Source: JAAFIP01 sp031367325 (lineage in GTDB: Bacteria; Pseudomonadota; Gammaproteobacteria; Burkholderiales; Burkholderiaceae_C). From it: DNA of 64,000 nt. Below, piece by piece: positions 33,831-42,487 of this stretch. Under the pieces are notes generated by a model, which was not told where the DNA came from, ran no database searches, and saw only the letters and a list, made by a program, of their open reading frames with translations. The position numbers were made by a program, and so were the translations under genes. The stretch covers positions 1 through 64,000 of the forward strand of contig JANLPQ010000015.1 in NCBI GenBank assembly GCA_031367325.1. The letters run 5' to 3'. The first letter of the stretch is position 1, and each line of letters starts with the position of its first letter.

Positions 33831-34490
33831 ATGAGAAATTACTTTAAATATGCTTTATATCTTATTGTTTTAATTCAATTAAATGTCGCTCATGCAGGTG
33901 CATTTGACGATTTTTTCCGCGCAGTTAAAAACGACGATGCCACCACCGTACAAAACCTCTTGAAGCGCGGCCTAGACCCCAATACCCGCGACGAAAGTGG
34001 CCAGCACGGCCTGTATATAGCGCTGCGCGAGTCGTCACTCAAGGCTGCCCAAACCCTGATTGACTGGCCCAAGACCGACCTGAACGCCGCCAACAAAGCC
34101 AACGAGACACCACTGATGATGGCCGTGCTAAAAGGCCAAGTGGCCATGGCCGCCGCCATGCTGGCCAAAGAAGCCGATGTGAACAAACCTGGCTGGGCAC
34201 CACTGCATTACGCCGCTACGGCGGGGCACATAGAGCTGATCACGCTGCTGCTAGAAAATCACGCCTACATCGACGCCGAATCACCCAACGGCAGCACGCC
34301 GTTGATGATGGCCGCCCAGTACGGCACCGCCAGCGCCGTCAAACTGCTGCTGGAAGAGGGCGCTGACCCATTGCTGAAAAACCAGCTAGGCCTGACCGCC
34401 ATAGACTTTGCCCGGCGCGCCGACCGCGCCGACAGCGCCGAGATGATTGGCGCGTTTGTACGGGCCAAGCAGCCTAAAGGCGCTTGGTAG
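33831..34490 (+). CDS. Exported ankyrin-repeat protein
   Basis: A 219-residue protein. A signal peptide (YALYLIVLIQLNVAHAGAF) is followed by about five ankyrin repeats: DATTVQNLLKRGLDPNTRDE, GLYIALRESSLKAAQTLI, NETPLMMAVLKGQVAMAAAM, PLHYAATAGHIELITLLLE and STPLMMAAQYGTASAVKLLL. It should be a periplasmic protein-protein interaction scaffold; the partner is unknown. It begins 35 bases after the TatD gene and may share its transcript. Confidence 0.92.
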   Translation: MRNYFKYALYLIVLIQLNVAHAGAFDDFFRAVKNDDATTVQNLLKRGLDPNTRDESGQHGLYIALRESSLKAAQTLIDWPKTDLNAANKANETPLMMAVLKGQVAMAAAMLAKEADVNKPGWAPLHYAATAGHIELITLLLENHAYIDAESPNGSTPLMMAAQYGTASAVKLLLEEGADPLLKNQLGLTAIDFARRADRADSAEMIGAFVRAKQPKGAW

Positions 34491-34518
34491 CACGCTTATT
34501 TTTCTAATCGCTAGCTAC

Positions 34519-34532
34519 GTTCGCTAGCGCAC
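34519..34532. promoter_or_regulatory. Recurrent dyad-like motif, site 6
   Basis: GTTCGCTAGCGCAC followed by AGAT, 72 bases upstream of tcyP. It matches sites 2 and 3 in the AGA extension. Confidence 0.3.
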
Positions 34533-34603
34533 AGATCGGGGCGTGGGACACGTGCAGAATAACGATTCATGCACACCTAACCTGATCATCCCAGACCAAA
34601 ATC

Positions 34604-35983
34604 ATGGTAACAAACGTCATCATCAATCTGGTGGTAGCTACGGCAATTTGCGCGTTTTTGTTTCGCCTGCAGCGCGGCTCTGCATCGTTTAGCGTACGGG
34701 TGTTTACCGGCTTGGGATTGGGTGTCGCGTTGGGTGCGGCGATGCATCTGAGTTATGGCATTGACTCCCCAGTGATCACGGTGACCAATTCATACCTTGA
34801 TATTGTAGGCATGGGTTACGTCAAGCTTCTACAAATGATCGTCATGCCGTTAATTATGGTATCTATCATTGGAGCCATCATCAAGCTCAAGGATGCAGCT
34901 TCTTTAGGCAAAATCAGTGTGTTGGTTATTGGTATGCTGATGCTGACCACCACAGTGGCCGCCTTGATCGGCATATTGATGGCAAAGTTGTTTGGTTTGA
35001 CCGCCGTGGGCCTTACCGCCAGCGTAGCCGAGGTGGCGCGGGGCGAGGTACTACAAAGCTCTCTTGCCACTGCCCAAGCGGTAACGCTACCCAGTATGAT
35101 TTTGAGCTTTATTCCGTCTAATCCGTTTCTGGATATGACCGGAGCCCGAAAAACTTCAACCATCGCAGTGGTTGTATTTTCCATATTCGTTGGGCTTTCA
35201 GCCACCAGCATCGCTGCTAGTAAACCTCAAATGTTTGCGTCGTTCGAGAATTTTGTTAATGTTGCGCAAGCTCTTACCATGCGGGTGGTAAAAATGGTGT
35301 TGCGCTTGACGCCTTATGGCGTGTTTGCACTGATGGCGCAGGTGGTAACTGCGACCAGCTATAACGACATATTTAAACTGCTTAGCTTCGCGCTAGCTTC
35401 GTACAGTGCGCTGTTGCTTATGTTTGGTATACATCTGGTGCTCATCGTAGGCTCGGGGTTGAATCCTGTACGTTATGTCAAAAAGATTATTCCTTTGTTG
35501 GTCTTTGCATTTACATCACGCACCAGTGTTGGTGCAATCCCGATGAACATCCAAACCCAAACTCAAAGGCTGGGCACACCCGAAGGCATCGCCAATTTTT
35601 CTGCATCATTTGGATCAACCATTGGTCAAAACGGATGTGCTGGCATCTATCCGGCCATGCTGGCTGTGATGATCGCACCCACAGTGGGCATCGATCCTTT
35701 CACGCTCAGCTTCATCTTGCCGCTGGTGGCGATAGTGACCATCGGCTCTGTGGGAGTGGCGGGCGTTGGTGGTGGTGCCACCTTTGCCGCGCTGATAGTG
35801 TTGTCTGCTATGAATTTACCCGTTGCACTTGCCGGATTGCTTATATCGATTGAGCCGTTAATAGATATGGGGCGTACGGCATTGAACGTTAGCGGCTCGG
35901 TCACTGTCGGTACTGTCACCAGCCGTATTCTGGGCCAAACTGATATGAGCGTATTTAACAGTGACGCTAAATTTGAGTATTGA
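34604..35983 (+). CDS. tcyP: L-cystine transporter (DAACS/SLC1 family)
   Basis: A 459-residue sodium or proton:dicarboxylate symporter fold close to E. coli TcyP (YdjN). Conserved segments are GYVKLLQMIVMPLIMVSIIG, FAFTSRTSVGAIPMNIQTQT, FGSTIGQNGCAGIYPAMLAV, GVAGVGGGATFAALIVLSAM and EPLIDMGRTALNVSGS. It is an inner-membrane importer of L-cystine and perhaps related sulphur amino acids. It is monocistronic, with no binding protein, as expected. The downstream methyltransferase converges on it. Confidence 0.93.
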   Translation: MVTNVIINLVVATAICAFLFRLQRGSASFSVRVFTGLGLGVALGAAMHLSYGIDSPVITVTNSYLDIVGMGYVKLLQMIVMPLIMVSIIGAIIKLKDAASLGKISVLVIGMLMLTTTVAALIGILMAKLFGLTAVGLTASVAEVARGEVLQSSLATAQAVTLPSMILSFIPSNPFLDMTGARKTSTIAVVVFSIFVGLSATSIAASKPQMFASFENFVNVAQALTMRVVKMVLRLTPYGVFALMAQVVTATSYNDIFKLLSFALASYSALLLMFGIHLVLIVGSGLNPVRYVKKIIPLLVFAFTSRTSVGAIPMNIQTQTQRLGTPEGIANFSASFGSTIGQNGCAGIYPAMLAVMIAPTVGIDPFTLSFILPLVAIVTIGSVGVAGVGGGATFAALIVLSAMNLPVALAGLLISIEPLIDMGRTALNVSGSVTVGTVTSRILGQTDMSVFNSDAKFEY

Positions 35984-36000
35984 ATGCGATGTGCCTGACG

Positions 36001-36891
36001 TTATCGCGGCGATACGGCGACGCACTGCAACAGCTCGTTAGGCCCTGTCCATCCCGACGCTGTGCTAAACACCTTTAGTTGCTCGGTCATGTCGTTGCAC
36101 GCCTCTTGCTGCGCAGCGGCAGAAAGCGGCGCCAAAATTTCAATGATGGGTGATGCGGATGAGCGCAGAAAGTCAACATAATGCGCTGCGCTGGGGGCGT
36201 GAAACGGTGCCGATATTTTGTGCACTGCTACATTCACGAAGCCAGCAGCTTGCAGCAGTTCTGCGAGCAAGCCCGGTTTGCCCATGCTCATTAAGGTACC
36301 CGGCTCGAACGCGCTGGCCGGTGCTGGTGAAAAGTTGGCCAAGCTGGCGTGTTGGCGTGCTGTGGCGAGGGTCATGGTTAAACACGGGTTGCGCGCTGGC
36401 GGCCCAAACACCAGTGCGGTAAAGCGCCCTTGGGGCCGTAGGGCGGCGCGTATCTCGCGTAACGCCGCCAGTGGAGAGCGGCAAAACATCAGGCCAAGTC
36501 GGCACACGGCGGCGTCAAAGTTTGCGCCTGCCAAGCCCAATAATTGGGCATCGGCCACTTGGGTGCTGACCTGTTGGAGGCCAGCAGCCCTGGCGTTTTT
36601 TTGTGCCAAGGCTAAGATGCCGGGCGACACGTCTGTAGCGAGTACCCAGCCTGCAGAACCCACCCGGCGGGCGATGTTTAGCGTTTGGTCGCCCGCGCCT
36701 GCTGCGATGTCTAGCACGCGTGCGCCCGGCTGTATGTGCGCTTCATCCAGCATGGCCAGCGTTGCGTCGTGCAGCCAGTCGTGGATAAGGGCGGCATGGT
36801 GGTTCCACCCTGCTGCTGCTGCGTCCCAAGGGTGGTGGTTGACCTTTACCGCTGCCTCAGAAGGCAGTGCTGCTACGGCGTAGGCCATCAT
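36001..36891 (-). CDS. Class I SAM-dependent methyltransferase (UbiE-like)
   Basis: A 296-residue methyltransferase. Motif I is VLDIAAGAGDQTLNIA, with the acidic residue of motif II in VLATDVSPG and motif IV in FDAAVCRLGLMF. It most resembles the UbiE/Methyltransf_11 group; the substrate is unknown. Its ATG overlaps the stop of the upstream Bug-receptor gene by four bases (ATGA), so the two are coupled, which is an unusual partnership for a solute receptor. Confidence 0.9.
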   Translation of the reverse strand: MMAYAVAALPSEAAVKVNHHPWDAAAAGWNHHAALIHDWLHDATLAMLDEAHIQPGARVLDIAAGAGDQTLNIARRVGSAGWVLATDVSPGILALAQKNARAAGLQQVSTQVADAQLLGLAGANFDAAVCRLGLMFCRSPLAALREIRAALRPQGRFTALVFGPPARNPCLTMTLATARQHASLANFSPAPASAFEPGTLMSMGKPGLLAELLQAAGFVNVAVHKISAPFHAPSAAHYVDFLRSSASPIIEILAPLSAAAQQEACNDMTEQLKVFSTASGWTGPNELLQCVAVSPR

Positions 36892-37916
36892 TCAGCCTTC
36901 ACGCCAGTGGCTATGATGATAGGCTGCCAGTAACGCTGCTCTTGCGCTATGCGCGCGGCCAGCGCAGCAGGCGTGCTGTGTGTAGCCAGCATGCCAGAGT
37001 CGGCAAAGGAGGCGACCAGCTCCGGGCGGGCGATGGCTTGCTGCAAGGTTTGCGACACTGCTTCTATCGTCGCGGCAGACACGCGTGCGGGCATAAAAAA
37101 CGCAAACCACTCACGCACTACCAGGCTGCGATAACGCTGTTCAACAAAGGTAGCTACATCGGGGAAATACGTGCTGCGCTGCGCACCCGATGTGGCCAGC
37201 ACCCGCAGCTTGCCTGTGGCTTTGTGTTGGCGGAACAACCCTTCTGGCAACACCAAAGCCGCAATTTGCCCGCCTAGCAAATCCACCATGGCGGGCGGCC
37301 CACCGGCATACACCACGTGCTGCCAAGGCACATTGGCTTCGCGAAACAGCATAACTTCCAGCAAATGCGGCAAGGTGCCGGTGCCCGGCGATGCCACGTT
37401 GGCCAGCTTGGGATTGCTGCGCATCCAGTCGACCAGCTCTTGCAGATTGGTCACGCTGCTGGGTACGGCTGGGCCGACGGCTAGGGCCAGCGTCATCTCA
37501 CCAGCCATCGACAGAGGTTGCAAATCGGCAATAGGGTCGTATGCGAGTTTTGCATATAGGTAGGGGTACACAGTGGCAACGGCACCTTGCGCTAGCAATA
37601 CCGTAGCACCATCTGGCGCAGACGCCTTGAGCGCGTTAACCGCAATTTGCCCTGCCGCGCCCGGGCGGTTGTCGACCATAGCGCCTTGCGGGTAGTGCCG
37701 CGTCAATTGCTCGGCCACGCGCCTGGCCACAATGTCGGGAATACTGCCAGCAGGGCCGGAGCACAAGATGCGCAATTGGTTAATGGACTGCTGTGTGGAA
37801 GTCTGCGCCAGAGCAGGGCGGTTGGCTGCCATTCCAAGCAAAGTGGCGGTTGCGGCGCAAGCTGAATGGAGCACCCAGCGGCGTGAGGCTGCGGTAGAGG
37901 CGAGGGTAGAGTTCAT
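36888..37916 (-). CDS. Bug-type (TctC) tripartite transporter solute receptor
   Basis: A 342-residue periplasmic binding protein of the Bug family, greatly expanded in Burkholderiales. After the signal peptide (ASRRWVLHSACAATATLLGM, ending ALAQ) come the hallmark regions: GPAGSIPDIVARRVAEQL, VDNRPGAAGQIAVNALK and PDGATVLLAQGA. It binds a carboxylate ligand for a TctAB permease, but no tctA/tctB genes are in the window, so it is an orphan. AAGGAG precedes the ATG. A divergent LysR gene 132 bp away probably controls it. Confidence 0.94.
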   Translation of the reverse strand: MNSTLASTAASRRWVLHSACAATATLLGMAANRPALAQTSTQQSINQLRILCSGPAGSIPDIVARRVAEQLTRHYPQGAMVDNRPGAAGQIAVNALKASAPDGATVLLAQGAVATVYPYLYAKLAYDPIADLQPLSMAGEMTLALAVGPAVPSSVTNLQELVDWMRSNPKLANVASPGTGTLPHLLEVMLFREANVPWQHVVYAGGPPAMVDLLGGQIAALVLPEGLFRQHKATGKLRVLATSGAQRSTYFPDVATFVEQRYRSLVVREWFAFFMPARVSAATIEAVSQTLQQAIARPELVASFADSGMLATHSTPAALAARIAQEQRYWQPIIIATGVKAE

Positions 37917-38048
37917 TAAATTCTCCTTGGGTTGATGGTGCCGTTAAGAGTGCTGTTGATGGGGTGGATATTGGCAGACGCACTACCTTGTGGGAAGATG
38001 CGCGATGCGGCAGCCCGATGTCGGCTGTGCATCACCTGAGGTACCTTG

Positions 38049-39002
38049 ATGCGACTTCAAAGTATTGAACAATTCATCGCTGTGGTGGACGCAGGCAGCA
38101 TTCGCGGGGCGGCCCGCCAGCTCAATATGTCGCAACCTGCGCTGACACGTGCGCTGCAGCAGCTGGAGGAAGAACTGGGCGTGCAACTGATGGACCGCAG
38201 TGGCCGTGGTGTAACGCCTACTGCCGCAGGCAGTGCTTTTTTGTCGCGTGCACGGGTGGCCGAGTCCGAGCTGCGCAAGGCGGCTGAAGAAGCTAAAAAG
38301 ACGGTCGGCGACGGTACGCGGCTGCTGGCGCTAGGCGTGTCGCCCGTGGGTGCCAGCCTGTTGCTGCCAGAGCTGGCCATTACGCTGCAGCGCTTGCACC
38401 CCAAGACGCGCATACGCATTTTGGAAACCACGCCCAGTGCGCTGCTGTCGCTGGTGCGGGACGAAGTGATGGACTTGGCAGTGACCCAGCGCACCCGAAT
38501 TCACCTAGACGCCGGGCTAGACTACCGGCCGCTGGCCGAAGTTCAAATGCGTATGGCTGTGCGGCCCGGGCATCCGCTGCTTGGCAAGCCAGGCAAAAAG
38601 TCAGCCTGCAGCCTGCAAGACATCGTGGGCGCATCTTGGCTGTACATGACAGCGCACGACAGCTCTGACGACATTGTGAGCCGGTCATTCATTGCCAGCG
38701 GCTTGCCCGTGCCATTGGCCGCCGTGCATTGCGGCTCGTACTTTGTGGCACTGGATTTGATTGCAGCTACCGACATGGTGGGCGTATTGCCGCCAGCCTT
38801 GCTGCGTGCCTGCATGAAAGCTGGCCAACTGGTTGAGCTGGTGCTGGCCAAACCCTTGATACCGATTCAGCTAGGTCTGTACACACGGTCTGGATCGCCG
38901 CCGACAGCACCAGCAAAGTCTGCTGCGGCGGCTATATTGGCTATTTCAAAACGTATTGCCTTAAGCGCTGAACTCAGGAGCACAGCGCCTTTGGCGGTTT
39001 AA
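38049..39002 (+). CDS. LysR-family transcriptional regulator
   Basis: A 317-residue LTTR. The N-terminal winged HTH is GSIRGAARQLNMSQPALTRA followed by LQQLEEELGVQLMDR; a linker helix follows and the C-terminal effector domain resembles a periplasmic-binding fold. ATG at 38049 is preferred to a TTG three bases upstream. It is divergent from the Bug-receptor/methyltransferase unit, which is the likely target. Effector unknown. Confidence 0.95.
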   Translation: MRLQSIEQFIAVVDAGSIRGAARQLNMSQPALTRALQQLEEELGVQLMDRSGRGVTPTAAGSAFLSRARVAESELRKAAEEAKKTVGDGTRLLALGVSPVGASLLLPELAITLQRLHPKTRIRILETTPSALLSLVRDEVMDLAVTQRTRIHLDAGLDYRPLAEVQMRMAVRPGHPLLGKPGKKSACSLQDIVGASWLYMTAHDSSDDIVSRSFIASGLPVPLAAVHCGSYFVALDLIAATDMVGVLPPALLRACMKAGQLVELVLAKPLIPIQLGLYTRSGSPPTAPAKSAAAAILAISKRIALSAELRSTAPLAV

Positions 39003-39189
39003 TTTATCCTCCAAATAACTTTATACGATGTATATTATGTTAAGTTAAATATGGGGAACTACTTATATGCACCTTCACGTCAGCTAGGACAATACGATCT
39101 ATTAAGCATAACTTATCGCAAGTCATGCGGAAATAAAACAAGATGATGGTTGGGAGTTTTCTTGATTACGGAATATTTTTTTGAACGCT

Positions 39190-40167
39190 ATGAACTTGCT
39201 AGCTTGGAAAGAGCCTTCGATTAACTACGATCTGCCTCGGGCAGGGAGTGTACAGTCGCTGTGGCGTGACTACCGTTGGGCTTACAGCATGCGTTTTTTG
39301 CAGCCGCAAATGCAGTGGCATAGAAAAGTGCGATTTATCGCCCGCACGGTATTGCATTGCCGGAGCAGTTGGCAATGGTTCTCGCTTGTTCGGCACTCGC
39401 CGCTGTACACCATTGCGCAGGCAGAAGCCTGTTTTCTGGATGTGATCCACCGACCATTTTTTGACCACAGGCTGAGCGCCTTGCAACGGGCCGAGCTGCT
39501 GCGCAGCCACTATGAGGTTTTTTACTCCGTATTCAACCCGTTCATCGCGGGCAGCATCATGCAAGGCAAGGGCTATTTACTAGGCACGGCCAGTGGCAAG
39601 TCAACCACACCCTACAACTTGGTTTTGCGACGCGTGGGCCAGTTTGACAAGGAGGGCTGTTTAACGCTGGAATTTGTACAGGCGCAATGCACCCTGCTCT
39701 CACTCACATTCAGTTTCTCAGTCGAACACCAGCAGGTGAAAATGAAGCTGGGTGGCATCCAAGGTGGCGCAGGGCCTAACCGGGAAGACTTGAAAGTCGC
39801 CACGCAAGAGCTATTCGGCCTTCAACCCAGATTGCTGCTAGTGTGGACCCTACGCCAATTGGCAGCGCAGCTCGGTGTGAACGCTATAGAGGCTGTTGAC
39901 CAGCAAAACCATGTGTACAAGTCAGCCCGATACGTCGCTAAAAAAACCGTTCAAATTGACTACGATGATCTGTGGACTACTGCAGGCGGAACCGCCCTAG
40001 CCCACGGAAATTTTGCTATCCCTATTGCTGAAAAAATTACCCCCTTGGCGGATCGACCAGCGCACAAACGTGCGCAGTACCGCAAAAGAGCCATCATGCT
40101 GGACACCCTGCGTGAGTCCCTAAAAGATACGCTGTCGCAATCCCCAGGTCCTTCGGTGCCTAACTGA
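39190..40167 (+). CDS. VirK/YbjX family (DUF535) protein
   Basis: A ~325-residue DUF535 protein. The C-terminal half has the family stretch LKMGG-like VKMKLGGIQGGAGPNREDL and FGLQPRLLLVWTLRQLA. Enteric members VirK and YbjX are linked to envelope integrity and resistance to antimicrobial peptides; the biochemical function is unknown. A TTG at 39181 is the alternative start. No clear Shine-Dalgarno stands out. It is a single gene after ~190 bp of AT-rich DNA that may hold its promoter. Confidence 0.85.
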   Translation: MNLLAWKEPSINYDLPRAGSVQSLWRDYRWAYSMRFLQPQMQWHRKVRFIARTVLHCRSSWQWFSLVRHSPLYTIAQAEACFLDVIHRPFFDHRLSALQRAELLRSHYEVFYSVFNPFIAGSIMQGKGYLLGTASGKSTTPYNLVLRRVGQFDKEGCLTLEFVQAQCTLLSLTFSFSVEHQQVKMKLGGIQGGAGPNREDLKVATQELFGLQPRLLLVWTLRQLAAQLGVNAIEAVDQQNHVYKSARYVAKKTVQIDYDDLWTTAGGTALAHGNFAIPIAEKITPLADRPAHKRAQYRKRAIMLDTLRESLKDTLSQSPGPSVPN

Positions 40168-40512
40168 CAAAGCCTGAACTCCGCTCATATTCAAGCAAAC
40201 ATCACAAAATTAATGTATGCAATGGTGGTACTTTAATCATGCAAGTTTTAATCGGCTCAGTACAGCGCTAGTGGCCTGCGCTGCTTTTTGCTGTGGCCTA
40301 GCCTACGCTGATTTATAAGATAAGCCCAACCCCGCTGAATGATCAGATTCCAATTTATTGGCTGATACTTCACTTCACAAATACTTACTAAGTGCTTGAT
40401 TTGTTTGTTGTAATTTGTGAACTAATTATAGCTTCCATGCTGTTTTTTCTTGCCTTCATGCAGGACGAAGTCTATTGTTAGGGATGGACACGACAACCAG
40501 ACAGGACAAGTT
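40168..40512. other. Intergenic region with a possible truncated secreted-protein relic
   Basis: These 345 bases hold one short frame (40217-40318) that reads as a signal peptide and then stops. Otherwise the region is AT-rich and featureless. Confidence 0.5.
40217..40318 (+). pseudogene. Signal-peptide-only frame, possibly a truncated secreted protein
   Basis: The 33-residue translation ends RLSTALVACAAFCCGLAYAD-L-stop. It has a basic residue, hydrophobic core and A-Y-A cleavage site, and stops two residues later. After the TAA the same frame reads DKPNPAE before TGA. It could be a nonsense-killed secreted protein or chance. Confidence 0.25.
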
Positions 40513-40854
40513 ATGCGTTGGGTAAAGACCACCTTGACAAGTGTATGGGGCATGATGGGTTTGCAGCCTATTCCCAATGAAGACGAATTGCACGACCGCA
40601 CCGAAGAGATTCGTGAAAATATGTTGGATATTTTGGGTGAAAAAGGGGCAGAACTACGACCGGTAGTGCGCCGCCGCATCCAGTACGCACCTGACATTGA
40701 AGCGCTGTGGTATTTGCGCAGCGACTGGATGACCACTGTGGCGGCCACTCAGGGCGAAACCGCGGCAGCAGGCCATGTGCGCCGTATCAATGCCAGCTTT
40801 TCTGGCCTGCTGCCTGAAGGCTTGCAATCTAGGCCTAGTAGCTTATCGCACTAG
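40513..40854 (+). CDS. Small conserved-looking hypothetical protein
   Basis: A 113-residue cytoplasmic protein starting MRWVKTTLTSVWGMMGLQPI, with AGGA upstream of the ATG. A helical, acidic first half (DELHDRTEEIRENMLDILGE) precedes VVRRRIQYAPDIEALWYLRS. I do not recognise a domain. A TTG start at 40450 is possible but has no ribosome-binding site. It converges with the nitroreductase gene. Confidence 0.7.
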   Translation: MRWVKTTLTSVWGMMGLQPIPNEDELHDRTEEIRENMLDILGEKGAELRPVVRRRIQYAPDIEALWYLRSDWMTTVAATQGETAAAGHVRRINASFSGLLPEGLQSRPSSLSH

Positions 40855-40910
40855 GGCTAGCCGCTGTAGACATGAACTCAACCCAACAGGCAAGCCCATA
40901 TTAATCGGGA

Positions 40911-41669
40911 TTAACTAAGCCAAGTCGTAAATTCCCTGGCATTCACCCTCGTAGTGGCAAACGTATTGACCAAAGCGCCCTCGTCTGCATAACCCAGCGC
41001 CATGCCGCACACCAACATTTCGCTGTCTGCTGCGCCGATATGGGGCAAGATAATTTTGGCAAACCCGTTCCACGCGGCCTGTGGGCATGTGTGCAGCCCA
41101 CGTGCACGGGCTGCCAGCATGATGTTCTGCAAAAACATGCCGTAGTCCAACAGGCTGCCGCGCCCCATCACTTTGTCGATAGTGAACATCAGCCCTACGG
41201 GTGCGTCAAAAAACTTGTAGTTGCGCTGGTGCTGTGCCTGCATGCCAGCCTTGTCGCCCTTGCCCAAACCTAGCACGCCATACAGTCCAAAGCCACACTC
41301 ACGGCGGCGGTCAATATAGGGCGACACCCATTTTTCGGGATAGTAGTCGTAGGCCTCGGTGTACTGCGCGGCCAGTGTAGGGTCGGCGGCCACAGCGTCG
41401 TGCGCGGCGCATACTTTGGTCACCAAGTCGTCCTTGCTGGCGCCTTGCAGTACATACACCTTCCACGGCTGGGTGTTGGTGCCGCTGGGCGCACGGGCTG
41501 CCACCTCCAGCAAATCAGCCAGCAATTGCCGGTCAACCGCTTTGGGTAAAAATGCGCGGTTGCTGTACCGGCTAAGCATGGCAGCGTCTACGCTGGCGCG
41601 GTCAGCCACTACCGTGCTGGCTTGCGCAGTGGGCAGAAGGTCGGTAAGTTTCAAAGTCGAATACTCCAT
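40911..41669 (-). CDS. Nitroreductase family protein
   Basis: A 252-residue FMN-dependent oxidoreductase. The N-terminal SRYSNRAFLPKAVDR and APSGTNTQPWKVYVL are the usual FMN-binding segments (Arg-Ser-x-Arg-like and the S-x-x-N-x-Q-P-W motif). GSLLDYGMFLQNIMLAARAR and the C-terminal CGMALGYADEGALVN complete the fold. It reduces nitro-aromatics, quinones or similar substrates with NAD(P)H; the true substrate is unknown. It precedes the DUF1993 gene on the same strand with repeat A copy 7 between. Confidence 0.93.
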   Translation of the reverse strand: MEYSTLKLTDLLPTAQASTVVADRASVDAAMLSRYSNRAFLPKAVDRQLLADLLEVAARAPSGTNTQPWKVYVLQGASKDDLVTKVCAAHDAVAADPTLAAQYTEAYDYYPEKWVSPYIDRRRECGFGLYGVLGLGKGDKAGMQAQHQRNYKFFDAPVGLMFTIDKVMGRGSLLDYGMFLQNIMLAARARGLHTCPQAAWNGFAKIILPHIGAADSEMLVCGMALGYADEGALVNTFATTRVNAREFTTWLS

Positions 41670-41744
41670 AAAGTGGTTGCTAACTGGCGCATGAAGTTAT
41701 CCGCCATGAACACCACTGTGTCATGAATAGTGCTACTATTTAAA

Positions 41745-41789
41745 TAGCTGCTTGAGCAGGTTTTACGTGGGTTAACAGACTAAAAAGCA
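41745..41789 (+). repeat. Dispersed repeat A, copy 7
   Basis: TAGCTGCTTGAGCAGGTTTT, then ACGTGGGTTAACAGACTAAA and AAGCATTAA. It lies between the nitroreductase start and the DUF1993 stop; its right end adjoins that stop codon. Confidence 0.85.
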
Positions 41790-42305
41790 TTAAAAAGAGC
41801 CTACAAAATCCTTCTTGCTCAGCTCCACACCGTTGTGGCGCAGCAGGTTGTACGCGGTGGTGACGTGAAAGTAAAAGTGCGGCATGGCGTAGTGAACCAA
41901 GTAGGTTTGGCCCGTAAAACGCTTTTCTTTGGGCGTGCCAGCTTGGGTAACAATCTCGCGCGTGGCGGCGGTGTCGAACTGCTCTGGTTTCAGCGTCTCC
42001 ATAAAGGCTTGCACAGCGGCAATGCGTGCCTGCAGCTGGGCAAACGTGGTCTCAGTGTCGTCCATCTTGGGCACGTCAACCCCTGCCAGGCGGGCTGCAG
42101 CGCCCTTGGAAAAATCGCAGGCTACTTGCACTTGGCGCACCAGTGCAAACATGTCGGGGAACAATCTGGCTTGCAGCAATGCGTTGGGGTCGATGCTTTT
42201 GGCGGTTGCATGGGCATCAGCTTTGGCCAGCACGGCAGCCAAACCACCTAAAATTTGTTGCAGAACAGGCACGCTGGTAGCGTACATCGATGGGGTGGCA
42301 GTCAT
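41790..42305 (-). CDS. DUF1993 family protein
   Basis: A 171-residue DUF1993 protein of usual length. Family features include LPDMF-like ARLFPDMFALVRQVQVACDF, AARLAGV, and the C-terminal PHFYFHVTTAYNLLRHNGV with GKKDF-like SKKDFVGSF. Its fold is thought to be a DinB-like helical bundle, and the function is unknown. No signal peptide. It is divergent from the PTS IIC gene. Confidence 0.9.
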   Translation of the reverse strand: MTATPSMYATSVPVLQQILGGLAAVLAKADAHATAKSIDPNALLQARLFPDMFALVRQVQVACDFSKGAAARLAGVDVPKMDDTETTFAQLQARIAAVQAFMETLKPEQFDTAATREIVTQAGTPKEKRFTGQTYLVHYAMPHFYFHVTTAYNLLRHNGVELSKKDFVGSF

Positions 42306-42487
42306 AGCGGAGGCTTTCTAAGTGAAATGTCTACTGGGTGAAATACAGCCATGATTGTCGCTGGTTCCAAGCTGGTTCCAAGCTGATAACTACAGCCCGC
42401 AAAACTTTACTAAGTTTGACTTACACAGCAGCAGCGAGCGCGCAATCACGCACAATCAACCCATTGCATTGGACTACAACAAACTCT

